DNA of 64,000 nucleotides from Heterohyrax brucei (lineage: Eukaryota > Chordata > Mammalia > Hyracoidea > Procaviidae). Shown piece by piece: positions 32,241 through 42,300 of the stretch (its first letter is position 1; each line of letters starts with the position of its first letter). The notes under the pieces were generated by a model. It was not told where the DNA came from and searched no databases. It saw only the letters and a list, made by a program, of their open reading frames with translations. A program made the translations under genes and the position numbers. The stretch covers positions 85,768,001-85,832,000 of the forward strand of contig CM053148.1 in assembly GCA_028571685.1 (NCBI GenBank), written 5' to 3'.

Positions 32241-32433
32241 CTGCCCTGTATAATATGGAGCCTGTCAATGGAGCCTTTGGGATGCAGAGCACATCGTTCA
32301 GATGAGAAGACCACAGCTGTAGGCAAGAACAGCCTGTGCCTTCCAAAAAGGGGCAAGTAGATGGGGAGTCACAGGCCACAGCCTGATAGTGTTCAACATC
32401 TGCCTGTCTCACAAACAGTACCGGGCTCATCAG
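32241..32433 (-). CDS. Candidate internal exon of an unidentified gene or pseudogene
   Basis: On the minus strand a pyrimidine-rich acceptor ('tttcttttccctctcacag', complement of 32434-32452) precedes a 193-bp segment that is open from its first base. It closes at 'cag' followed by donor 'gtaggt' (complement of 32235-32240). The frame begins LMSPVLFVRQADVEHYQAV and contains four cysteines in mid-exon (CDSPSTC, then CSC). Read from the first base it is in phase 0, which matches the phase-0 end of the candidate first exon 401 bp upstream, and it ends in phase 1. No family is recognised. The open frame also runs on to 32212, so the donor is inferred from consensus only. It could be a chance ORF, a noncoding RNA exon, or a decayed gene. 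No further downstream exon was identified. Confidence 0.25.
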
Positions 32434-32834
32434 CTGTGAGAGGGAAAAGAAAGTTCTGCATTTTAACCAGTTATTTCAGTCGCTAATTAAAATCCCCAAC
32501 CAATGAAAAACTATTTTAGGCACCAGTGTTATTTGATATATAAATTAAAAATAAAATAGAATAAAATCTTGAAAAGTTCATAACAGGTTGAAACAGTGCA
32601 TGTTCCACTGTGTATGTTTTTAACAACAACAAAATAAAATAAATAAATTGAAAAAGAAAGAAGTTCATAACAGACTATGACCTTTGCAGAATTATGAAGA
32701 GAAAAAGAATAAAATATCAAATCTGTATAGCTAATCCTCAGAGCAGATAACAGGTTCTTGGTCTGATCTGTCACATGTTCTCGTGGCCTGACTGGTTAGC
32801 AGGCTCTCAACAAGAATAGCTGAAAATTTTCTAC

Positions 32835-32955
32835 CTAGAATCTTTCCTGAGAATCAAAGTAGGCAAGGCTCATTGGAAACAGAAGGGAGAGAAAACGTAA
32901 TGCAGGAGCCATGGTATCTGAAATCACCAGCCAGCTCTCGGAGGAGCACTGGGGC
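32835..32955 (-). CDS. Candidate first exon with signal-peptide-like start
   Basis: On the minus strand an ATG at 32912-32910 lies in an optimal context, ACCATGG. It is followed by MAPALRFLSLLFPMSLAY and seven more residues, a short N-region plus hydrophobic core typical of a signal peptide. An in-frame TAG (32837-32835) comes directly before 'gtagaa', a plausible splice donor. A splice there would leave phase 0, as the next candidate exon needs, but the TAG would still end translation, so the locus may be a pseudogene (CAG to TAG is a single change). The 5' leader would be about 43 nt if transcription starts about 30 bp after the TATA box. The gene is not recognised. Confidence 0.3.
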
Positions 32956-32977
32956 AGGTTTCTGAGGTCTCTTCCTT

Positions 32978-32986
32978 CTATTTATA
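32978..32986 (-). promoter_or_regulatory. TATA box, TATAAATAG
   Basis: Consensus TATA box on the minus strand, 66 bp upstream of the ACCATGG start. Spacing suits a start site near 32955. No CpG enrichment is visible, consistent with a tissue-restricted TATA promoter if it is real. Confidence 0.35.
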
Positions 32987-33399
32987 TTGTCAGCTAACTG
33001 CAGAAAAGTAAATGTGGTGGAACAAATGAAGTAAAAATGGTGAAAAAGGAAATCAAATAGACATATTCTAAAACACTCTCAGAAACAACAGGAGCTAAGC
33101 CAAATAACAGGCATAAACAAAATGTTTAAATAAAGGCAGCTAAAACTGGCATAACTCTTAATACTTATTTAGATGTCTGATTTTGCCATTGCCAAGGCCA
33201 CTGTTGGAATATTTTTGTTGCTTTGTTAGAAAAATCTACTCTGTGAACAGACATGCTGAAGAAGGCAATGTGTTCAAAGCAGATTCTGGTTCATCTTCTA
33301 CTTCTTCAGAGGCTCGTTCTGATCTGATCTACAACCTGATTAAAATGCTCTCATATGCCATGACTAGATTTACTCTTTAGGGTAGATGGACCCAACCCC
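32987..33399. other. Unassigned, upstream of candidate promoter
   Basis: No repeat recognised. Holds a 65-codon plus-strand ORF at 33183 with no other support. Confidence 0.4.
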
Positions 33400-33835
33400 C
33401 TACTATTGATGATTCATAGTGGATTCACACTGGAAATGGCTCCCTGGCAGAAGGGTAACAACTTGCCCAAGGTTATGTCTCCTGGGGAGGGTGATCCCAT
33501 AGCCAATGTCTGGCTATTGTTGAGATATAAAGCTCCAAAGCCCCATGCTTCAATTTGGGAGCATGTGAAGGGCCATTCCAGTTATAGGGATCTCTTTGAA
33601 ACTGGTTGAGGGCTCACTTGAAATTCTATTGCTTAGGGTCGCCATGAGTCGGCTCCGACTCGACGGCACTTGGCTTTTGGCATCAGCTTCTAGGTCTTTC
33701 CAGTCTTCTCATGACTTCCTTACTTACGTCCCCCAAGAATATTTCCCAATAAACTACCTGCTTCTGCCTTCAACTCCTCATCTCAGAGGCTGTTTCCAAG
33801 AAGCCCAGTCTAAGAGACTTGATGCCAGGAGGGTT
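33400..33835 (+). mobile_element. Ancient LTR (LTR33-like), split by SINE tail
   Basis: 'ggtaacaacttgcccaaggt', 'gagcatgtgaagggccattc', 'gaaactggttgagggctcac' and, after the insert, 'ttcccaataaactacctgct' (polyadenylation area) follow the order of an old mammalian LTR. Subfamily is uncertain. Confidence 0.5.
33635..33680 (+). mobile_element. Tail-only RTE/SINE insertion
   Basis: 'agggtcgccatgagtcggct' plus 'ccgactcgacggcacttggc': the 3' terminus alone, close to consensus, with the hairpin arms GAGTCGG and CCGACTC intact. Confidence 0.75.
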
Positions 33836-34149
33836 CCAGAAAGCTCTAAACTGGGATTCAGGAACTAGATCATCTGACAGCTGGCTGGCAATAAAGTTCC
33901 CACTATTAGAGCAGGTAGAGTGCAGCTAGCACCTGGCATGCTATCATCACACAGTTGTCAACACTTTCACTGACAGCACACTGGGAGGGGATAGTGGTGG
34001 AAATGGAAGTCCTAACTAGGACCACGTACTGGAATTTGAGAGATATGAGGAAAAAGGATGGAATTGGGTGGCAGTTGAACACTACTGATTCACAGAGAGA
34101 GAATAATGACTAAGGGGAGATTCTTCCACTGGATTTCATGTGTTAAATA
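33836..34149. other. Unassigned
   Basis: Nothing recognised. Confidence 0.4.
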
Positions 34150-36033
34150 CTAATAACTGAAGACCAGATGCATTGTGGAATGACATCAGAAACGTTGTCC
34201 ATGAAGAAAGCAAGAGGTCATTAAAAAGACAGAAAAGAAAGAAAAGACCAAATTGGATGTCAGAAGAGACTGAAACTTGCTCTTGAACACAGAGCAGCTA
34301 AAGCAAAAGGAAGAAATGACAAAGTAAAAGAACTGAACAAAAGATGTCAAAGGGCACCTTGAGAAAACAAGGTATTGGAATGATGTATGCAAAAAGCGGG
34401 AAATAGAAAACCCAAAGGGAAGAACGAGATCTGTGCTTCTCAAGCTAAAAGAAATGAAGAAAATAATCCAAGCCTCAAGTGTCAATAGTGAAGGATTCTA
34501 TGAGGAAAACATTAAATGACTCAGGAAGCATTGAAAAAAAGATGAAAGGAATATGCAGAGTCATACTACCAGGAGGAACTGGTGGGTGTTCAACCATTTC
34601 AAGAAGTATCATATGATCAGGAACCAATGGCACTAAAGGAAGAAGTCAAAGCTGCATTGAAGGCATTGGTGAAAACAAGGCTCCAGGAACTGATGGAATA
34701 CCAATTGAGGTATTTCAACAAATAGATGTAGCACTGGAAGTGCTCACTTATCTATGCCAAGAAATTTGAAGGAAAGCTATTTGGCCAACTGACTGGAAGA
34801 GATCCATGTTTATGCCCATTCCAAAGAAAGGTGATCTAACTGAATGTGGAAATTATCAAACAATATCATTAATATCACATGCAAGTAAAATCTTGCTCAA
34901 GATCATTGAAAAGTGACTGCAACAGTATACCAACAGAGAACCGTCAGATATTCAAGCCTGATTCAGAAGAGGACATGGAAACAGGGATATCACTGCTGAC
35001 ATCAGACAGATCCTGGCTGAAAGCAGAGAATACTAGATAGATGTTTGCCTGGGTTCCATTGACTATGCAAAGGCATTCAGCTGTGTGGTTCATAACAAAT
35101 TAATGGTAACATCGCAGAGAATGGGAATTCCAGAACAATTAATTGTGCCAATGAGGAATCTGTATGTGGATCAAGAGGCAGTTGTGCAACCAGAACAAGC
35201 GGACAGTGCATCGTTTAAAGTCCGGAAAGGTGTGTGTCAAGACTGTATACTTCTACCTTACCTTTTCAATCTGAATGTCAAGCAAATAACCTGAGAAGCT
35301 GGGCTATGTGAAGAAGAATGAGGAATCAGGATTGGAGGAAGACTCATTAACAACCTGTGCTATGCAGATAACACAACCCTGCTTGCTGAGAGTGAAGAGG
35401 ATTTGAAACAGTTACTGATGAACATCAAGGACCACAGTCTTCAGTATGGATTGCACCTCAATATCAAGAAAATAAAAATCCTCACAACTGGACCAGTAAG
35501 CAACATCATGATAAATGCAGAAAGGATTGAGATTGTCAAGGATTTCATTTTACTTGGGTTCACAATCAATGCCCATGGAAGCAGCAGTGAAGAAATCAAA
35601 AGACACATTGCACTGGAGAAATCTGCTGCAAAGGACCTCTTTGAAGTACTGAAAAGTAAAGAAGATGTCACCTTGAAGACTGAGGTGTGCCTTACCCAAG
35701 CCATGGTATTTTCAATTTCATCACACGCATGCAAAAGCTGGGCAATAAATAAGGAAGACGGAAGAATTGATGCCTTTGAATTGTTGTGTTAGAGAATATC
35801 AAATGTACCATGGACTGCCAAAAGAACCAACAGATCTGTTCCTTGGAAGAAGTACAACCAGAGTGCTCCTCAAAAGCAAAGATGGTGAGACTGTGTCTTA
35901 CGTACTTTGAGCTTGATATCAGGAGGGATCAGTCCCTGGAGGCAGACATCGTGTTTGGTAGAGTGGAGGGTCAGCTGTGCATACACTTGCTGTGAGTTAA
36001 AACCGACTGGACAGCACTTAACAACAACAACAG
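34150..36033 (+). mobile_element. RTE (BovB-like) LINE, 1.9 kb, reverse transcriptase relic
   Basis: Longest LINE reverse transcriptase in the window. Sense blocks in order: 'gcattggtgaaaacaaggct' with 'ccaggaactgatggaatacc', 'ttccaaagaaaggtgatcta', 'cattgactatgcaaaggcat', the active-site region at 35361-35372, 'aatatcaagaaaataaaaat', and the C-terminal 'gaagtacaaccagagtgctc'. The catalytic Tyr-Ala-Asp-Asp reads Tyr-Ala-Asp-Asn ('gataac'). Frames 35085-35294 and 35403-35792 share a phase and are separated by a TGA; another stop and a frame change occur near 35790. Ends 'cttaacaacaacaacagc'. 5' truncated, non-functional. Confidence 0.93.
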
Positions 36034-36039
36034 CACAGG

Positions 36040-36333
36040 GTGATTAAGCACCACTTTAAGACTAGAGCAGAAGTACCTAACGTGCTACAGGTTCTGGCAA
36101 ACATATAAACCAGACCAAACGGGCCCAGCAATCCAGGGGCAAGGACCAGAAGGTAGGAGGGGACAGAACAGCTGGACAAATAAAAACGAGAAACCCAAGA
36201 TCAAGAAAGGGAGAGTGTTGATACACGGCCACATTGGCAACCAGTGTTACAAAATTATGTGTGTGTTAATTGTTTAATGAGAAACCGATTTGCTCTGTAA
36301 ACCTCCGTCTAAAGAACAATTCATTCTAAAAAG
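36040..36333 (+). mobile_element. L1 3' end, sense (third subtype)
   Basis: 'gggagagtgttgatacacgg', 'ttaattgtttaatgagaaac', 'gctctgtaaacctccgtcta' and 'aagaacaatt' match the terminal part of an elephant-type L1 3'UTR. Confidence 0.6.
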
Positions 36334-36334
36334 A

Positions 36335-36445
36335 GTGTATTAGGTATACATAAGAACCACCTTGGTATCTTGTTAAAATGTAGATTTTGATTCAGTACAT
36401 CTGAGATGAAAACGCAAATACTCAGCTGGGGGTCAAATTGGAATG
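36335..36445 (+). mobile_element. MER5-type hAT fragment
   Basis: 'aagaaccaccttggtatctt', 'gttaaaatgtagattttgat', 'tcagtacatctgagatg' are the diagnostic MER5 core. Confidence 0.7.
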
Positions 36446-36800
36446 AACTGGTTGGAAGCCCTACAGACACTGCACCGGTGGGTAGGGTACCAGCATGCTG
36501 AGAAGCTTAGTCGTGGCCATCCTCCGAAAAGCAGGGCCAGGCTCAGTAATGCAATCTGTGCACCCCAGTGCCAAATGAAAATGCAAGGTCCCTGGTTTAA
36601 AAATATTAGTAATTTCAAGAGAGCAATAGCAGAGAATTAAACTAAATGTGACGCCCTTCTCAGTGCAGAGTTCTTGGTGACTGTACAGGGCACATAACCA
36701 CAAAACTGGTCCCAAGCAGGGCTCACAGTAAAATTTGTTAGAGAACAGGGTCCCTTATAACAATGGAAATGATACGAAGGCAGAATCATAGGGAACAAGT
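36446..36800. other. Possible old DNA transposon remnant
   Basis: 'aatttcaagagagcaatagc' and 'gactgtacagggcacataac' resemble an old hAT-class repeat, but I cannot name it. Confidence 0.35.
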
Positions 36801-37311
36801 AGCAGTAAGTAGCCTTCAGAAGCAACTGCGCACAACAATCACAACGAAAGGCAACGTTGCAGCAGCAGCTAAGGACTGTCCCTTATAGAACGACAGAATG
36901 CTCAGTAGAACACAGTATTTTCTAGAGACAAAAAAAAAAGGTAGGTATCTAATGGACAAATTGCTTCTTTTTCCCAATCAGGGTGATCAGGAAGGCGGGA
37001 AAAGCCACCCCAATAAAAACTCACTTTCCTTTAGCCAGTTTCCAGTCATGAGCCTATTCTTCCACCCCAGATCACACTGACTAAAGTACAGTATAAGTTA
37101 CTCTTAAGAACAGCTCTGAAACACTACTGTAAGTATTTCTAGTAGTAATTCCCCCAAATCCTTCTTCAAAGAGATCTAATAACAGTTACTGAAGGAACAA
37201 TATATTGAGAAAAGGGAGATGCCCAGAATTTTCAAGAATTTAAAGACTCTAAAATGACACTGATACCCAAGGACCCAAAGCACCCCCAACCCCTACCCTG
37301 TGTTACAGTAC
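36801..37311. other. Unassigned, repeat-poor
   Basis: Nothing recognised; no useful ORF. Confidence 0.4.
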
Positions 37312-37510
37312 CTTGTTGTTAGTTGCTAAGGAGTCAGTTTCAACTCATGGAAACCCCATGTGTACACAGAAAGACTTCCCTAGAGGGCTTTCAGAGCTGC
37401 GACATCTCAGAAGCAGATCTCCAGACCTGTCTTCCAAGGTGCCTTTAGCCAGGTTTCAACTGCCAATCTTTTGACTAATATCCATTTAACATTTGCACTA
37501 TCCAGGAACT
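37312..37510 (-). mobile_element. AfroSINE, long variant, antisense
   Basis: 'cttgttgttagttgctaagg' tail, 'gaagcagatctccagacctg' insert, 'gccaatcttttgactaatat' toward the head. Same variant as 11770. Confidence 0.75.
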
Positions 37511-38057
37511 TCCGCTGAGCCAGCTAGAGAATTATTAATAAGTAAAGTCCTAGCCCAGGTTTGGTTTACAGTGCATCACACATGTCCATGGACCTATCCA
37601 ACGGATATTTCTACCAAAATCCTAATATTAATTGGAATAGACATTGGTAGCTGGCTAAACTTTCACATTGGTTCCTTAAAACGTGATTTAAGAACTATCA
37701 TACTTACGAAAAGATGTTCATTATCAAAAACAAGCAAACAGAAACAGAAAATAACAAGTGTTGACTAGGAGTGGAAAAATTGGAAACTTCACTACTTGCT
37801 GGTGGAATTATAAAATGATGAATCCACTGTAGAAACAGTTCCTCAAAAAGTTAAAGATAGAATAACTTGACAACCCAGCAATACCACCTCTAGGTATAGA
37901 TGCAAAAGAATTGAATGCAGGGACTCAGACAGACACATGTACACCAATGTTCACTGCAGTATTATTTACAGTAGTATCCAAGGGGTGGAAACAACAAAGT
38001 ATCTATCAAGAAATGGGTAGATAAATGAACTGTGGTATATGCATACGAAAAAAAAAA

Positions 38058-38240
38058 TGCCATCAACTCAGTTCTGACTCAAATTAACCCTACAGGATAA
38101 AGGAAGATTGCTCAGTAGGGTTTACAAATTGAAACCTTTCCAGAAACAGTCTGACATGTCTTTCTCCCACAGAGTAACTGGTAAGGTCAGTCAACCTTTC
38201 ACTTACCAGCCTAGTGCTTTAATCAGTGTTCCCAAAAGGG
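38058..38240 (-). mobile_element. AfroSINE, long form, antisense
   Basis: 'catcaactcagttctgactc' tail, 'acagtctgacatgtctttct' insert, 'agcctagtgctttaatcagt' head. In L1. Confidence 0.78.
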
Positions 38241-38259
38241 TCCATACATACCCAACCCC

Positions 38260-38490
38260 CAAAGAAACTCATTGCCATTGAGTCTAGGGATACCAATAGC
38301 AACACTATACATACCAAACCAAAGCCAAACCCATTGTCATTGAAATAATTCTGACTCACAGTGACCCTATAGGACAGAGTAGAACTGTCCTATAGGGCTT
38401 CCAAGGAGTGGTTGGTGGATGTGAACTGCTAACCTTTTCTAAGTAGCTGAACACTTACCATTTAACCACTGTGCCAACAGAGCTCCTCTT
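38260..38490 (-). mobile_element. AfroSINE plus a short second tail, antisense
   Basis: A truncated tail at 38262-38310 ('cattgccattgagtctaggg') precedes a complete short-form copy, 'ccattgtcattgaaataatt' to 'ccactgtgccaacagagctc'. Confidence 0.85.
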
Positions 38491-39061
38491 ACACGTACAG
38501 CAAAGTATTACTCAGTCATGAAGAAAATTGAAGTTCTGGTACATAAACTTTGAAAACCTATGCTCAGCTAAGTAAGTCAGACTTAAAAGCACAAATACTG
38601 CACAATCTCATTTACAAGAATTCTCTATAATAGGCTAATCCATTGAGACAAAAGACTAGTGGTCACTGAGGGCTACGATAAGGAGGAAATGAGGAGCTAG
38701 GGGAAAAGAAAGAAAAAGAGCTATCATACTGGAGAAGGCCAAGTGAAAGCTCTGAGACTGTTTCCTCCATAGCCATGACAGTACATCAAGACAGTGGTAC
38801 ATCACTGGAGACTTTCATCTTCGTAGATTTGAAGGCAATAAGGATGACGGTCTACGTGATTCCTCAATGTAATCACTAGTCAAGCCCCTCAAAAATCAGA
38901 TGAATTATGGTGGAAAACAATGAACTTGCTGCAAAATTAACCAACTAGTAGTTCCAACTGCAGCTGCTATGCTAGACACATTTGGTATGACAGATTAACA
39001 TGCCTTCTGGAATGGGGTACGCTACCGCTAATCTGGTCAATCCATTTTTGTTTTTCCATTC

Positions 39062-39574
39062 TGTTTTAGTCATCTAGTGCTGCCATAACAGAAATACCAC
39101 AAAGTGGATGCCTTTAACAAGGAAAGTTTTATTCTGACACAGTCTGTTAGGTTTCAAGTCTGAACTCAGCGTGTCTGCTTCAGGGACTGCTTTCCTTCCT
39201 TGTTAGTTCTGGAAGAAGTTCCTTGCATTCCATGAGCATCCTGACACAGGAACTTCAGGTCTGAAGGATGCACTGTACTCCTGGTGCTGCTTTCTTGATG
39301 TTGTGAGGCTCCCAATTCTCTGCTTGCTTTCCTTTCCTTTTCTCTCATAGGAAGAAAGGATAAAGGGTGTTGCAGGCCACACTCCAGGGAAACTCCTTTT
39401 ACAGTAAAGCTGGGAGGTGATCTTATGAAGGGATTTACAGTCCCATCCCAGTCCTTTAACATGCAGCATAGGAAAATCACAAAACAGAGGACAATCTTAA
39501 AATATTGGAAATCATGCTCCAGTCATATGGTTACATACATTTGGGGGGGGGCGGACACAGTTCAATCCATGACA
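39062..39574 (-). mobile_element. MaLR-like solo LTR variant, antisense, in ERVL pol
   Basis: 'tgttttagtcatctagtgct' to 'cacagttcaatccatgaca'. It belongs to the variant with 'gagggatttacagtcc'-like text ('gaagggatttacagtcccat'), shared with 60749. Flanks 'cattc' (39057-39061) and 'tattt' could be a mutated 5-bp duplication. Includes a 9-base G run. Confidence 0.88.
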
Positions 39575-40207
39575 TATTTCTATCATAAAGAGGTCAGAAG
39601 CATTTTGCATTCACATAGAACAAGCAGTATACACCCAGGACTATATAACCCTCCCACCTGCTGCCATAACCTGGTTCAAAGATACTTGATCGCCATGTTG
39701 CAGAACACTGCACTGGCCTGCTACATTAGTAGCATTACCTTAATCAACCCAGATGAGTAGGAAGTGGGGGGGAAAATGGACACATATGAATGACAGCATG
39801 GGAGATAAATCCTGCAAAGTTTTAAGAAGCCATCACACCCATGATGTTTCTAAAAATCCAGTAGTCAGGTGTATGCCAGCATTCTCTCCAAAACTAAGGA
39901 TAAGTCAACGCATATTGCACCTCCTTTGAAAGAAACTCATTGCTTTGTAAGTCCTTTCAGATTCTACAGGCATCATACTTTCTACTTCAGAATACATTTT
40001 GACCCATTTACTAGATGACAAGGAAGGCTGGTAGCTTTGAATGGGGCCCAGAGAAGAAAAGCACTCCACAGCAGGTCCAGTCTGCAGTTTACTCCCTGTC
40101 TCCCAGACCATACACCCTGGAAAACTCTATGGTACTAAAGGTATGTGTGATGGGAAAAGATAATGTGAGGACTGCATAGCCAGTCTCACCAAGCAAATCA
40201 TGACGTG

Positions 40208-41268
40208 AACCCTTGTTGCTGTTGTAAGTGCCATTGAGTGAGTTCCAGCCATAGCAACACTGTGTACAACAGAACGAACTACTGCTTGGTCTTGCATCAT
40301 GCCCACAATCATTTTTGTGCTTCGGCCCATTGGTACAGCTACTATGTCAATCCATCCTGTTCAGAGTCTTCTTTTTTTTCACCAACACTTACTTTGCTGA
40401 GTATGATGTCCTTCTCCAGGGACTGACCCCGCCTAACAACATACCCAAGGCATATAAGACATAGCCTCCCATCTTTGTTTTCTTGTACTCCCAGAACAGA
40501 TATGTTGGTTCTTTTGGCAGTCCACAGTACATTCACTCCAGCACCACAATTCAAAGGCATCAGTTCTTCTTCTGTCTTTCTTATTTACTGTCCAGCTTTC
40601 ACATGCATATGAAGCAATCAAAAATACCATGGCTTGTGTCAAGGCACATCTTAGTCTTCAAAGTTTCAGTACTTTCAATACTTTAAACAGGTCCTTTGCA
40701 GTAGACAAAAAAAAAAAAAAATCTTGTGATTTCTCAACTGCTCTTCCATGGAAATTGATTATAGATTCAAGTAAAATAACAGCCTTGACAATTCCAACCC
40801 TTTCTCCAATTATCATGATGCTGCTTACTGGTCCAGTTGTGAAGATCTTTGTTTTCCTGACGTCAGGGTGCTGGGGTCTGTCACCTTCATTAGTGTTTCA
40901 AATCCTCTTCACTTGCAGCAAGCAACATTGTGTCATCTGCCTAAGGCAGACTGTTCACTAGTAGTCCTCCAATCCTGATGCCTCATTCTTCTTCATACAG
41001 TCCAGCTTCTCAGATCACTTGCTTGGCATACAGATCGAAAAGGTATGGTGAAAGGATACAACCCTGACGCATGCGTTTCTTGATTTTAAACCATGCAGTG
41101 TCCCCTTGTTCTGTTCACACAACTGCCTCTGAAAGAGATATGCAGATTCCTCATAACACAACTGAGTGTTCTGGAATTCCCATTCTCTGCAACACTATCC
41201 TGTTTGCTAGGATCCACACAAGTATATGCCTTTCCATAGTCAATGAAACACAGGTGAACGTCTTTTTG
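40208..41268 (-). mobile_element. RTE LINE 3' 1.06 kb, antisense, in ERVL pol
   Basis: 'gttgtaagtgccattgagtg' tail to 'caatgaaacacaggtgaacg'. The active-site codons are altered ('gtcatctgccta' at 40932-40943, where an intact copy reads 'gtcatctgcata'). An A run at 40709-40721 disrupts the frame further. Confidence 0.88.
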
Positions 41269-41428
41269 TCAGTGAAAGACAAGCTATACTGCCCACAGTA
41301 GAAAATGATACACCATTCAAAATGCAATTCTTGCCTGATAGTAGATCCTAGCTGTATGTGACCATGAGACTACCACTGGTCATGTGTCTAAACTGCCTAT
41401 TATAAGCTGAGTGCTATCATATTGTCTT

Positions 41429-41601
41429 GGAAACCCTGGTGGCATAGTGGGTTAAGTGCTATGTTTGCTAATCAAAAGATCAGCTGTTCAAATCCTCCAC
41501 GTGCTCCTTGGAAACTCTATATGGCGGTTCTACTCTGACCTATAGGGTCACTATGAGTTGGACCCAACTCAACAGCACTGGGTTTGGTTTACAGTTTTTA
41601 C
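41429..41601 (+). mobile_element. AfroSINE at an LTR edge, 11-bp target duplication
   Basis: Perfect duplication 'catattgtctt' at 41418-41428 and 41602-41612. Complete short form ending 'gcactgggtttggtttac'. The duplicated site includes the first bases of the antisense LTR at 41607. Confidence 0.92.
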
Positions 41602-41606
41602 CATAT

Positions 41607-42094
41607 TGTCTTAGTCATCTGGTACTGCTCTAACAGAATTAACCGCAAGTGGATGGCTTTAACAAAGAGAAATTTATTTTCTCACAAAGAATTAGGCTAT
41701 AAGTCCAAATTTAGGTCATCAGCTCCAGGGGAAGTTTTTCTGTATTGGCTCTAGAGGAAGACCTTTATTGTCAATCTTCTCCTGTACTGAGAGCTTCTGA
41801 AGCACACAGACTCTGGGTCCTTTCCAAAGGATGTCCTCTGCTCCCAGCACTGCTTTCTTGGTGGTATGAGGTCCCCGACTGTCTTCTTTTTTCCTTTTCC
41901 TTTATATTCCCAAAGATTGCCTCAAAGCATAATACAGTGTTGCCCAATGAGTCCTGCTCCGCCAACACAACTGCTGCTCACCCTCCCTCATTAACACCAA
42001 AGAGAAGGGGTTTGCAGCCTAGAAGAACATCACAGATACCAGGAATCACGGTCTAATTGCTACACATTTTGTGGGGGACACAATTCAATCAGGC
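41607..42094 (-). mobile_element. MaLR-like solo LTR, antisense, in ERVL pol
   Basis: 'tgtcttagtcatctggtact' to 'acacaattcaatcaggc'. The flanking 'ctatc' (41414-41418 and 42095-42099) is a perfect 5-bp duplication that rejoins the ERVL pol sequence. Confidence 0.88.
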
Positions 42095-42224
42095 CTATCA
42101 GCGATCCACTGCAAAATGCAGTGAGTTCAGGGTTAGATACAAACTGACTTAGCAAGCACAAGTAAGTGGCCTGAACAGGTGACCAAATCTCAGGCCATCA
42201 CATGCCACCCCATGTCATCTACAC

Positions 42225-42300
42225 AACTAAAATAAGAGAAACAGGGTTCAAATCCAGGAGCAAATGATTCCAAAGTCATTGCTTTTAATCAGTATCTTAT
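42225..42300 (-). mobile_element. MIR fragment, antisense
   Basis: 'cagggttcaaatccaggagc' and 'gattccaaagtcattgcttt' fit the reversed MIR 5' part. Confidence 0.5.

Larger units (their letters stand above)
37735..38720 (+). mobile_element. L1 3' region, sense, split by two SINEs
   Basis: 'gctggtggaattataaaatg', 'acccagcaataccacctcta', 'aatgttcactgcagtattat', then after the SINEs 'gcaaagtattactcagtcat' and 'aagacagacttaaaagc'-type text. This is the familiar L1M ORF2 end and 3'UTR. Coding frame is destroyed. Confidence 0.8.
38740..42220 (+). mobile_element. ERVL-type endogenous retrovirus, pol fragment, heavily interrupted
   Basis: Four sense pieces keep ERVL pol order: 38740-39061, 39575-40205, 41270-41418 and 42095-42220. 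Word matches include 'tggttccaactgcagctgct'-like text near 38951, 'gggagataaatcctgcaaag' near 39800 and 'actgacttagcaagcacaag' near 42145. The reverse-transcriptase active-site codons that should encode the aspartate pair read Ser-Ser (39728-39733), and stops are frequent, so it is dead. It is broken by an LTR, an RTE copy and a second LTR. Confidence 0.72.

Noticed and set aside
35085..35995. Reverse-transcriptase-like ORFs as a host gene
   Set aside because: They are pieces of a truncated RTE LINE with stops, a frame change and a mutated active site.
38740..42220. Functional retroviral pol
   Set aside because: Fragmented by three insertions, many stops, catalytic aspartate codons replaced.
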